The notes beneath the pieces are model-generated. The model searched no databases. It was not told the origin of the DNA and saw only the letters and a list, made by a program, of their open reading frames with translations. The translations under genes and the position numbers were made by a program. A stretch of DNA of 60,518 nt, from assembly GCA_902826155.1 (NCBI GenBank), contig CADEDU010000040.1, forward strand, positions 1 to 60,518. The letters run 5' to 3'. Positions 52,889-60,518 of the stretch are shown piece after piece (the stretch's first letter is position 1; each line of letters begins with the position of its first letter). The DNA comes from an uncultured beta proteobacterium. Its GTDB lineage: Bacteria > Pseudomonadota > Gammaproteobacteria > Burkholderiales > SG8-39.

Positions 52889-53866
52889 TCACGGCGCATT
52901 CGCTTTCGCGGCAACCTTACCCCTTCCGCCGAACAACTCGAACATCAACTTGCGCAGCCAACTGAGCGCTGGATCCTTGTGCGCACGCTCATGCCAGTAC
53001 TGCTTGATTTCAAACGGTGGCATCGGCAACGGACAGGGGAGGACGCGCAGGCCGGCAAGAGGCGCCAATTGGTGTGCACCCCTGCGCGGCATCGTAAACA
53101 CGTACCGCGTGCCGGGTAACAGAAGCGAGGCAGTGAGGAACGACGGCACCCGTGCCACCACCTGTGCTGCGCCACAAGCCTGGACGATGCGCTGCTCGAC
53201 GATGCGTTGCACATGCGCAGTGCCCGTGGCGCCAGCGACTAAGTGCTGCTCGCGTCGAAACGCATCGAGCGTGAGTCCCGAGCCTGCCCGTGGATGGTCG
53301 GCACTCACCACGCATACGAACTCGTCGGAGAAGAGGCGCTGCTGAAAGATTCCGGCGCCCAGATCGGTGAACGGCCCTACCGCCAGATCAACCTCGCCTT
53401 CGAGCAAGGCGGCCGCCAACGCCGAATGGGGCGCAACGATGCGGAACTGCACTCCGGGCGCATGCCGCGTTGTGTGCTGCAGCAACCGCGAAAGAAAGTA
53501 CAGCGCGCCGATGTCGCTGATCCCGAGCACGAAGAGCCGTAACGCCCTGGTCGGATCGAACTCGCCGACCGCGCGCAACTCGATATCGACAATGCGTAGT
53601 GCCCGACGGACCGCGCCGATTATCGAATCGGCGCGCGCGCTCGGTTCCATCCCGCGCGCCGTGCGCACGAAGAGTGGATCGGAGAGGCGCGCTCGCAGCG
53701 CGCGCAACGACTTGGAGAGCGCAGGCTGTGTCAGCTCGAGCTCGATCGCCGCGCGTGTAAGGTTGCGCAGTCGATATGTCGCTTCGAACACACGCAGGTG
53801 CTGCAGCTCGATGTCGGAGCGTAAGTCGTTGCGGACTCGTCCGCTTTCGGCGGTGGTGATGGGCAT
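52889..53866 (-). CDS. LysR-family transcriptional regulator
   Basis: The product is 325 residues. IELQHLRVFEATYRLRNLTR followed by AAIELELTQPALSKSLRALR is the LysR winged helix, with the LSDPLFVRTARGMEPS turn; an effector domain follows (LRLFVLGISDIGALYFLSRL, VDLAVGPFTDLG). It faces the Bug-methyltransferase operon convergently, so it does not sit at that promoter, though LysR genes near Bug genes often control them. The upstream side has a long gap and an MFS pseudogene. Confidence 0.92.
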   Translation of the reverse strand: MPITTAESGRVRNDLRSDIELQHLRVFEATYRLRNLTRAAIELELTQPALSKSLRALRARLSDPLFVRTARGMEPSARADSIIGAVRRALRIVDIELRAVGEFDPTRALRLFVLGISDIGALYFLSRLLQHTTRHAPGVQFRIVAPHSALAAALLEGEVDLAVGPFTDLGAGIFQQRLFSDEFVCVVSADHPRAGSGLTLDAFRREQHLVAGATGTAHVQRIVEQRIVQACGAAQVVARVPSFLTASLLLPGTRYVFTMPRRGAHQLAPLAGLRVLPCPLPMPPFEIKQYWHERAHKDPALSWLRKLMFELFGGRGKVAAKANAP

Positions 53867-54480
53867 ACAACGCCTCCGGGAGCGTGATCATAGCTGGGTC
53901 GCACGCTTCGGCTCCGTCGGCGCGAGTTCGGCCTTGCCAATCATTGGAGGCAAGTAGATCGCCTCGAACCGCGCCCCGTGGCCGCATCGTCGCAGTGGCG
54001 AGACGCTCGATCACATGGGAGCGGCATGGCCACCCTGAAGACGACCGCATCCGAGAGCAATGGCTAGAGATTCGTGTGGCTTCTGCGAGGCCGATGGTCG
54101 TTGTGATAATAGGGCGCTCGACTGATTGGTTCGGCGCCGGTTTGAAAAGTCAGATAGAAGCGATCGACGAGGCATGCTGATCGTTCCGAAAATCGCAAAC
54201 TGATCGCAGCGGGAGCTATCGACATCCGCTGACGGTAGACCTCCAAACCTGACCGACTACGCGCAGTCTGAACCGGTCGTCTAGAGAACGAACGCGATCG
54301 CAATTGGCCGAAGGTGGCCGCACAACGGCTGCGGCAGCAAGCTGCGAACTGCGTTCGTGGTGATCCTGCCGCGGCTTCATTTTCGCGGGATCGCCCGCAC
54401 GGTGTGGGCGGTCGCGGTGCTGCCTCGCCGTACGTTATTCCTAGAGACGTGTGTTCCGTTGGCGTTACTCCGCGCCTTAG
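53867..54480. other. 600-base region without a supported gene
   Basis: Upstream of the LysR gene. Short frames only; nothing with family character. The right part leads into the MFS pseudogene, whose N-terminal half should lie here but cannot be recognised, so it has either been deleted or decayed. Confidence 0.45.
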
Positions 54481-55040
54481 CGAGTCGATCCCATGGCGCC
54501 AGTTCGTACCTTCACCAGCAAGCTATTTCGCCTACGGTCTGGGGTTCGTCGGATACATCGCGTTCGTCGTCGCTTGGGCAGAGCAGAAGACTGAATCGGC
54601 CCTCGAAGTTAGTGCGGTTTGGAGCGTGCTTTCGCTCGTGACAATGATCGCGCCGCTGCTGTGGGGCGGGCTGCTGGCACGATGGAGCGGGGCACGAGTG
54701 CTCGCGCTCGCAATGTGATGCAGTCGGGCATGGGAGCGGCGCTGCCGTTCTTTGGCACTTCGCAGTTCGCATGATGGGCTCCGCTGCGCTGTTCGGCTCG
54801 GCGTTTCTGATCCCGCCCGCCGCGGTGACGAACCTTTGCAAGGCGGAGTTGCCGCAAATTGTTTGGGGCGCGTGGGTGGCCCGACACGGCGGCGTTTGGC
54901 ATCGGTCAGGTCGTTGGCCCGCTGATGGTGGGCTGGTTCGCCGATCGCTATGCGGGACTTGCACCGGGGTATGCGTCTCTGCGGGCATTCTTGTCATCGG
55001 GGGAGCCTGTGCGTTGGCGCAACGTTCGGCTGCGATTCGA
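54480..55040 (+). pseudogene. decayed MFS transporter (YbfB/YjiJ-like), several frameshifts
   Basis: Pieces of one transporter appear in three frames in order: SYFAYGLGFVGYIAFVVAWA and LLWGGLLARWSGARVLALAM (54525-54715), then MGSAALFGSAFLIPPAAVTN (from 54771), then FGIGQVVGPLMVGWFADRYA (about 54895). These match the second half of YbfB/YjiJ-type MFS proteins. At least two frameshifts and loss of the first half show the gene is dead. Confidence 0.75.
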
Positions 55041-55127
55041 GAGAAGGAGAACGCGATCAAGGACCGCTTGACCTTAACGTAGCGGCAACTTCTACAGTGC
55101 CAAACTCCTCAGACACTGGAGCAAGGC

Positions 55128-55577
55128 ATGAACGCCAAACGATCCTTTCGCGCTTTTCTCGCTTGCACGCTGGCAATCACGTTGGGGACGCTACCTGCTT
55201 GGGCAGCGGACTCACTCTACAAACGGCTGGGCGGATACGATGCAATCGCAGGATTCGTGGATACGGCGTTCCCGCGGGTCGCTGCCCATCCACAACTGAC
55301 ACAATTTTTCCGCGGGCACGCGCAGATAAGCCAGATGCGCCAGCGCCAGCTAATTGTTGATGCGCTGTGTGCGGCCAGTGGCGGCCCATGCCTCTACACC
55401 GGCCGCGACATGAAGCCGGTTCACGTCGGTTTGGGGATCACGAGCGCGCAGTGGGAAATCTTCATCGAAGTGCTTTCTGTGGCGGCCAACGAGCGCGGTT
55501 TTGCTGCTACCGAAAAGAAGGAATTCCTGCAGTTGTTGGCCACGCGTTTCAAGCCTGACATCGTCGAAAAGCCGTAG
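55128..55577 (+). CDS. exported group 1 truncated haemoglobin
   Basis: The product is 149 residues with GGAG upstream. The first 27 residues (MNAKRSFRAFLACTLAITLG, then TLPAWA) are a Sec signal peptide with cleavage after AWA. The rest is a group 1 truncated globin: LYKRLGGYDAIAGFVDTAFP, MRQRQLIVDALCAASGGPC, TGRDMKPVHVGLGIT with the proximal His99. The B10 position appears to be Phe, not the usual Tyr, which would change ligand binding. Most such globins are cytoplasmic, so a periplasmic one is notable. A glutathione transferase gene follows 86 bases on. Confidence 0.9.
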   Translation: MNAKRSFRAFLACTLAITLGTLPAWAADSLYKRLGGYDAIAGFVDTAFPRVAAHPQLTQFFRGHAQISQMRQRQLIVDALCAASGGPCLYTGRDMKPVHVGLGITSAQWEIFIEVLSVAANERGFAATEKKEFLQLLATRFKPDIVEKP

Positions 55578-55662
55578 TGCCGTTGGCACCAACGCCCGCG
55601 GTAAATCACGCAACGTCAGCACCGATGCTGACTACTCCCTAAAGCGATCCAAGGAGCAACCG

Positions 55663-56352
55663 ATGCTCAAGATCTACGGTGTACCGCTGTCCGTACACAC
55701 ACGAAAAGTGATCGTGGCGGCCAGATTCAAGGGCCTGCTATTCGAGTCGTTGCCGGTAGTACCGGTTATTCCCGATAGTCTGCCGCCCAACTGGCGCGAC
55801 CTGAGCCCCACCGGCTTGATCCCTGTGCTAGTGGACGGCGATTTCACGCTGCCTGATTCGGCGGCGATCTGCGCGTATCTCGAGCGCAAGCGGCCGAATC
55901 CCTCGCTGTATCCAGCGGCGGACCGGGACTATGCGCGCTCGCTATGGTTGGAACAGTACGCTTCGGGTACGCTGTTCGGCAGCCTCGTGCGCCCGTTGTT
56001 TCACGAAGCATTCGTGAATCCAAAGGTGAGGAACACGCCTACGGACGCGGCGCGGGTGGCGAGTGTGCTGACTGAGACGATGCCAGAGGTCTACGGCTAT
56101 CTTGAATCCGTCTGCGGCAACGGTTTCCTTGTCGGTTCCGCGCCGTCGATAGCGGATGTGGCGGTGGCCTCGGGCATCATCAATGCGCACTATATTGGCT
56201 TCGAACTCGACCGAGCTCGCTACCCGCGGCTAGCCGCGCTATTCGACCGCGTGATTGGGCTGCCTGAGATCGTTGCAACTCTAAGAGCTGAGCAACCGGT
56301 GGTGCATCAGATGGGGCTGAAGAACGAGTTTCTCAATGCGGTGCTGAAGTAG
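55663..56352 (+). CDS. glutathione S-transferase family protein
   Basis: The product is 229 residues from the ATG at 55663 (AAGGAG upstream). The thioredoxin-like N-terminal domain starts MLKIYGVPLSVHTRKVIVAA, contains GLIPVLVDGDFTLPDSAAIC (the glutathione gamma-glutamyl site with the cis-Pro and DSxAI), and the all-helical C-terminal domain follows (SIADVAVASGIINAHYIGFE, the N-capping box). It conjugates or reduces electrophiles with glutathione. It is followed 16 bases later by the MerR gene on the same strand. Confidence 0.92.
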   Translation: MLKIYGVPLSVHTRKVIVAARFKGLLFESLPVVPVIPDSLPPNWRDLSPTGLIPVLVDGDFTLPDSAAICAYLERKRPNPSLYPAADRDYARSLWLEQYASGTLFGSLVRPLFHEAFVNPKVRNTPTDAARVASVLTETMPEVYGYLESVCGNGFLVGSAPSIADVAVASGIINAHYIGFELDRARYPRLAALFDRVIGLPEIVATLRAEQPVVHQMGLKNEFLNAVLK

Positions 56353-56367
56353 AAGCGGTTCGCGACC

Positions 56368-57201
56368 ATGTTCAGGATCGGCGATTTCTCTCGCATTGCC
56401 CGTGTCTCGGCGCGGCTACTTCGGTTTTATGACGAAATCGCGTTGCTCCGGCCGGCACACGCAGACGCGCAGACCGGTTACCGGTACTACACGGTGGAAC
56501 AACTGGCGCGGCTGAACCGCATCATCGTATTGAAGGAACTCGGCTTCAGCCTCGACCAAGTGGCCGACATCATGAGTGCCGCGCCCGACGCGGCGGAGCT
56601 ACGGCGCTTGCTGTTACTGAGGCGCAATGACGTCGAGCGCACGTTGGTCACCGAGGCGCAGCGATTGCGACACATCGAAACGCGCATCGCGCAGCTCGAG
56701 ACAGAGGGCGCGCTGCCGGCTGACGATGTGATCGAGCGCGCCGAGCCGGCGCACCGATTGCTCTCAGTGCGCCGACAGCTGGGTTCGTTCTCGGAGGCCG
56801 GCGCGATGATCGGCGTATTGCGCGAGCGATCACGCGCCTTGCTGCCGCGAGCGCACAGTTGTCAACTCATGGTGATAGCCCATGCGCCACAGTTCGAAAG
56901 CGACGCGCTTGACGCCGAGTTTGGTTATGCCGTCGAGCATCTGGATCTGCACGACCCGCCGCCCACCTCAGAGCTGCACCTGCGCGACCTGCCGGAAGTA
57001 TCGCGAATGGCGGTGTGCGTACGCGTGGGCTTACCCGAGCATGCACATTTGGTTACCGCAAAGATTGGCCGTTTCATCGCCGCCAACGGCGAAGTGCTCG
57101 ACGGGCCGAGCCGCGAGGTGTTTCTGCAGCCGCCCGATCCGCAGCGCATGCATGAGTCGGTGGTGGAGATGCAGTTTCCAGTGCGCAGCGCGGATGCGTA
57201 G
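56368..57201 (+). CDS. MerR-family regulator with GyrI-like effector domain
   Basis: The product is 277 residues. MFRIGDFSRIARVSARLLRF followed by YDEIALLRPAHADAQTGYRY is the MerR winged helix, then a coiled-coil (RRNDVERTLVTEAQRLRHIE) and a C-terminal GyrI-like ligand domain. Such BmrR-type regulators bind organic cations or drugs and activate export or detoxification genes. The glutathione transferase just upstream may be a target. Confidence 0.9.
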   Translation: MFRIGDFSRIARVSARLLRFYDEIALLRPAHADAQTGYRYYTVEQLARLNRIIVLKELGFSLDQVADIMSAAPDAAELRRLLLLRRNDVERTLVTEAQRLRHIETRIAQLETEGALPADDVIERAEPAHRLLSVRRQLGSFSEAGAMIGVLRERSRALLPRAHSCQLMVIAHAPQFESDALDAEFGYAVEHLDLHDPPPTSELHLRDLPEVSRMAVCVRVGLPEHAHLVTAKIGRFIAANGEVLDGPSREVFLQPPDPQRMHESVVEMQFPVRSADA

Positions 57202-57622
57202 TCCATGGTCTCCGACCGAGGACGGATTCGTGCCCCGTTAGAGGCGCTGCCATGACCAGCAGGTAAGGCCAGGATCGATGCGTACTTCAGATCGAGATCG
57301 CGTCCGACCTAATGGTGCCGCGACCAGTGCTGTCCGAAGCGCTCGCGTTGGAGTCGCTTGGTCGGTGCGACTGATCGAGTTGCGCGATCTCAACATGCCG
57401 GATCAGGAGCGTCGCGGTCGAGCGATGGTCGGGTGCAACTCAACCGTTCGCTTGCCGCCGGCACTATTGCCTGTTCGGCGCGCACTGCTGCCTACTGTGA
57501 TTGGCCTGTCAATCCGATCACGAATGGATGACGGTCCGGCGCGACGGCGCATGCAGCGTGAGGCATGTCACGGCAACGCGCCGCACCCAGGCTCGCCTCG
57601 CTTCAAATCGGAAGGGTTGAGG
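57202..57622. other. intergenic stretch, no gene seen
   Basis: About 420 bases. The frame of the PAS gene is open from 57278, but that sequence has no domain and no ribosome site, so I start the PAS gene at 57623. Nothing else was recognised. Confidence 0.5.
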
Positions 57623-58096
57623 ATGACTACGCTCGCTGGGCGGGATGACGCCGCAGAGTTCGCTGCGCTTCGCGCGCGCGTACGCGAATTGGAGGCGCAC
57701 GCTCAGGTCCTCGAAGCGCTCTTAGCCGCATCTCCCACCGCGATCATGCTGGTGAAGGATCGCGTCGTCGTGCACTGCAATGCTCAGTGCGAAGCACTCC
57801 TTGGCTACTCGACCGGTGAGCTCAACGGGAAATCGACGCGCGTCTACATGCCCTCGGACGAGCAATGGCAAGTGCTCGGCCAGGATCCTTACTTCGAGAT
57901 ATTGGAACGCGGATCGACGCAGTATGAAGCGCTCATCGTCCGCAAGAACGGCGAGCAGTTCTGGTGTCTGATCCGCGGCGTAGCGGTGGATCGCATGGAC
58001 GCCTCGCGCGGCTGGGTCTTCGCGTTGGTCGATGTGACCGAACGTCGCGGCCATGAGAACGGTTGCGAATCGCGCTCATGGAGCAGCGCGCCATAG
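57623..58096 (+). CDS. PAS-domain N-terminal part of a split sensor kinase
   Basis: The product is 157 residues from the ATG at 57623. After a short coiled-coil (LRARVRELEAHAQVLEALLA) comes one PAS domain: SPTAIMLVKDRVVVHCNAQC, EALLGYSTGELNGKSTRVYM, and the PAC end GWVFALVDVTERRGHENG. In sensor kinases VDVTERR is followed by a helix leading into the next PAS domain. Here the frame ends with a non-family tail (CESRSWSSAP) while that helix and the next PAS continue in a different frame from about 58063. I read the two as one gene with a one-base frame change. Confidence 0.72.
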   Translation: MTTLAGRDDAAEFAALRARVRELEAHAQVLEALLAASPTAIMLVKDRVVVHCNAQCEALLGYSTGELNGKSTRVYMPSDEQWQVLGQDPYFEILERGSTQYEALIVRKNGEQFWCLIRGVAVDRMDASRGWVFALVDVTERRGHENGCESRSWSSAP

Positions 58097-60384
58097 ACGA
58101 AGCCTCGCCGGCCAGTCTGATGGTCGTGCGCGCGGGCAGGATCGTCCGCTGCAATCGCCGCGCCGAGGACCTCTTCGGATACGCACCCGGCGAGATGATC
58201 GGGATGGACACACGCGCGTGCTTGCCGACCGATGCGGCACTTGGACAGACCGATCCGATCGAGTCCGCGGCCATGTGCGAAGCCGGCACGTTACAAAGTG
58301 AAGGCGCGTACATACGCAAGGACGGCACACGCTTCTGGGCACTGGCGAGCACTGTGACCCTCGACCAAGGCCGTCCGGAGCTGGGCGTGCTCGTCTCGCA
58401 TATCGATATCACCGAGCGCAAACAGGCTGAGCAGAAACTGCGCGAGAGCGAGACACGGTTCAGGAGCCTACTCGCCCTGTCGAGCGATTGGTACTGGGAG
58501 CAGGACGAAGATTTCCGCTACACCATGCGCGAGGGGCATTTGGGCAAGGGCGGCGGCGAGTATCTGGCAAATGCCATCGGGGCACGTCGTTGGGAGATCG
58601 GCACCACGTCGATCAGCCCCGAGCACTGGGCTGAGCACAAACGGAACGTGCTCGACAAGCGCTTGCCGTTCCACGACTTCCAGTACGAGCGGATCCAGCC
58701 AAACGGCGCGCGCGAGTGGGTTTCCATCAGCGCCGAACCGATGTTCGACGATCGCGGCCGCTTCAAGGGCTATCGCGGAATCGGACGGAACGTCACGGCA
58801 CAGAAACGCGCGGAAGACGCGTTGCGCCACGCCAAAGACGAAGCCGAAGCGGCGAACCAGGCCAAGTCGCAGTTCGTTGCGAACATGAGCCACGAAATCC
58901 GCACACCGATGAACGGCGTGCTCGGCATGACCGAGCTGCTGCGTGAAACGCAGCTCTCCGAGGGGCAGCGGCGCTTCGTCGAAACGGTGTACTCGTCGGG
59001 ACAATCGCTCCTTGCGATCTTGAACGACATTTTGGATTTCTCCAAAATCGAGGCGGGCAAACTTGAGCTGGAGCGCCTTCCGTTCTCACCACAGCAGGTC
59101 ATCGAAGACGTCGCCGAGCTCTTTGCGGTCAAGGCATACCAGAAGCGCGTGAAGCTCGTCTGTGACGTCGATCCGACCCTCGGCACCAGCGCTGCCTACA
59201 TGGGCGATGCCGACAGATTGCGCCAGGTCTTGACCAATCTCGTCGGCAACGCCGTCAAGTTCACCGAGCATGGCGAAGTCGTTCTGCGCCTGGAGCGGCG
59301 CCACGATGCCGCGGGAACGAGGCTGTGCTTCGGCGTGACCGACACCGGCATTGGCTTGTCCAGTGCGAGCCGCGAGACCCTGTTCCGCCCATTCACACAA
59401 GCTGACGCATCGATGACTCGCCGGTTTGGCGGAACTGGCCTGGGCCTTGCCATTAGCGGCGAGCTCGTGCGGCTCATGGGTGGCGCGATCGAGGTCGAGA
59501 GCGAACTTGGCCGCGGATCGCGGTTCGCGTTTGCACTGGCGTTGCAGGAAGCGCCCAATCGAACCGAAGCACTACGCGATCCGCGAATCTTGTTGAGCGG
59601 AAAACACGTGGGTGTCGCCTCGCCCAGTGCCTCTCAACGACGTGCGATCGCTCACCCGCTTCGGCACTGGGGTATGAGGTGCAGCGAGGCGTCCACGATC
59701 ATTGAGGCGCTGGAGCAGTGCCGCCGAGCAGACGCGGACGGCGCGTCGATCGAAGTGTTGTTCGTCGACGACGCGTTTGCCGATGCGCCTGAGCTGTTGG
59801 CGGGTCCACTGCGTAGTGCGCGCACACGCGTCATTCTTCTGGCCGGAACCGGTGCGCGCAACGAAATTACCGAACGGCACTTGCGCAAGCCGGTCTTGCA
59901 TGCCGATCTGCTGAGCACGTTGTTGGACAGCCGCGTAGCCAACGGTCCGCCTCCCGCTGACGCGCCTCGCGTCGTCGGGGGTCAATTGGGCTCGCGCGTC
60001 CTGCTAGTGGAGGACAATCTTACGAACCAGATCGTCGGTCGATCGATGTTGGCCTCGATCGGTTGCGAAGTCACGATCGCCGCCGACGGTGCGCAAGCGC
60101 TCGAGGTCTTGTCTCGCGGTGCCTTCGACCTGGTGCTGATGGATTGCCAAATGCCGGTGATGGATGGCTTCGAGGCCACTCGGTTGATCCGCAGCCAGGC
60201 AATGCTGAGTGCGTCGTCGCGACGGCCGATCCCGGTGATTGCGGTCACGGCCAACGCGCAGCACGGCGAGCTCGAGCGCTGCCTCGCACATGGCTTCGAC
60301 GATTACCTCAGCAAGCCGTATCGAAAAGCCGCGTTGCTCGCGCTGATTGGGCGCTGGCACGCCGTCGAGCTCGAGACCCTCTAG
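58063..60384 (+). CDS. hybrid sensor histidine kinase (PAS-PAS-HisKA-HATPase-degenerate REC-REC)
   Basis: The product is 773 residues from a TTG at 58063 (ATG alternative at 58078). PAS domains occupy about 12-118 and 130-250. HisKA has MSHEIRTPMNG with phospho-acceptor His277; the HATPase has the N-box NLVGNAVKF (Asn396), DTGIG and GGTGLGLAIS. Residues about 510-625 look like a receiver fold without a clear phospho-acceptor site, and 643-765 form a full receiver with Asp694 (LMDCQMP) and the Lys of LSKPY. There is no membrane segment, so sensing should be cytoplasmic. The preceding PAS ORF overlaps it by 34 bases and probably belongs to the same original protein of about 920 residues. Confidence 0.92.
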   Translation: MRIALMEQRAIDEASPASLMVVRAGRIVRCNRRAEDLFGYAPGEMIGMDTRACLPTDAALGQTDPIESAAMCEAGTLQSEGAYIRKDGTRFWALASTVTLDQGRPELGVLVSHIDITERKQAEQKLRESETRFRSLLALSSDWYWEQDEDFRYTMREGHLGKGGGEYLANAIGARRWEIGTTSISPEHWAEHKRNVLDKRLPFHDFQYERIQPNGAREWVSISAEPMFDDRGRFKGYRGIGRNVTAQKRAEDALRHAKDEAEAANQAKSQFVANMSHEIRTPMNGVLGMTELLRETQLSEGQRRFVETVYSSGQSLLAILNDILDFSKIEAGKLELERLPFSPQQVIEDVAELFAVKAYQKRVKLVCDVDPTLGTSAAYMGDADRLRQVLTNLVGNAVKFTEHGEVVLRLERRHDAAGTRLCFGVTDTGIGLSSASRETLFRPFTQADASMTRRFGGTGLGLAISGELVRLMGGAIEVESELGRGSRFAFALALQEAPNRTEALRDPRILLSGKHVGVASPSASQRRAIAHPLRHWGMRCSEASTIIEALEQCRRADADGASIEVLFVDDAFADAPELLAGPLRSARTRVILLAGTGARNEITERHLRKPVLHADLLSTLLDSRVANGPPPADAPRVVGGQLGSRVLLVEDNLTNQIVGRSMLASIGCEVTIAADGAQALEVLSRGAFDLVLMDCQMPVMDGFEATRLIRSQAMLSASSRRPIPVIAVTANAQHGELERCLAHGFDDYLSKPYRKAALLALIGRWHAVELETL

Positions 60385-60518
60385 CGGAGAACCCCGATTC
60401 GCCCGAGCGCGGTGGGCGAACGCGCTGCAGAGTGCGTGCGCGCTCCTCCCACACCGACACGGCGCCACCCGTTGTTCAGAACGCTGGCCTGAGCGGCACC
60501 GCCACCATCGCCCACTCC

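Overview
The window looks like chromosomal DNA of a GC-rich betaproteobacterium, probably Burkholderiales-like. I base this on Bug/TctC-type periplasmic solute receptors (two intact, one remnant), LysR regulators paired with DoxX proteins, an MprF of the proteobacterial type and a Cus-type RND efflux operon. No rRNA, tRNA, CRISPR array or intact mobile element was seen. Gene content is mostly ordinary metabolism, transport and stress response, but intact genes are separated by an unusual number of gene fragments.

Layout. 1-13.3 kb: an MFS transporter cut by the window edge, a small peptide with a double-glycine leader, an orphan YlcI-type antitoxin, a saccharopine-dehydrogenase-like oxidoreductase, and a large AAA/LuxR regulator. 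This stretch also holds a Bug receptor, an M15 peptidase followed by a metallo-beta-lactamase (MBL) fold hydrolase, and a secreted unknown protein. Between them lie broken pieces: two chimeras joining the 5' end of the MFS gene to the 5' end of the MBL gene, plus VapB, HIT, tyrosine recombinase, TauE, P-type ATPase and Bug remnants. 13.3-25.2 kb: beta-CASP MBL nuclease, LOG-family protein, MprF, potassium channel, small lipoprotein, ArnT-like glycosyltransferase, sulfide:quinone oxidoreductase, an Nramp-like transporter with unusual metal-site motifs, and a rhomboid protease. 25.6-28.7 kb: a FitA antitoxin with a decayed FitB, a second copy of the rhomboid 3' end, a two-gene unit (membrane protein plus metallophosphoesterase) with overlapping start and stop, and dodecin.

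29-38.8 kb: a CDGSH protein, then a stress or quinone-type neighbourhood with two SnoaL-like plus DoxX pairs, pirin, a DODA-type dioxygenase and LysR. It continues with a sterol desaturase coupled to a broken DsrE gene, an ArsR-rhodanese regulator with a clear inverted-repeat operator, a drug/metabolite transporter with a histidine-rich tail, and a zinc-ribbon membrane protein. 39-47.2 kb: a Cu/Ag-type cusCBA-like efflux operon, then an SLC13-type anion transporter. 47.4-60.5 kb: an intact RHH/ParE toxin-antitoxin pair, a frameshifted TauE exporter, a transposase scrap, a DUF3574 protein, and a Bug receptor with a methyltransferase beside a convergent LysR. The end holds an MFS pseudogene, an exported truncated haemoglobin, a glutathione transferase with a MerR regulator, and a PAS/hybrid histidine kinase split by a frame change.

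Functional themes are sulfur handling (SQR, ArsR-rhodanese, DsrE remnant, TauE remnants), copper/silver efflux, electrophile and oxidative stress, and envelope modification (MprF, ArnT-like). The best candidates for something undescribed are the membrane-protein/metallophosphoesterase pair at 26592-28315, the orphan double-glycine peptide at 1601-1777, and the recurrent MFS-MBL chimeric fragments.
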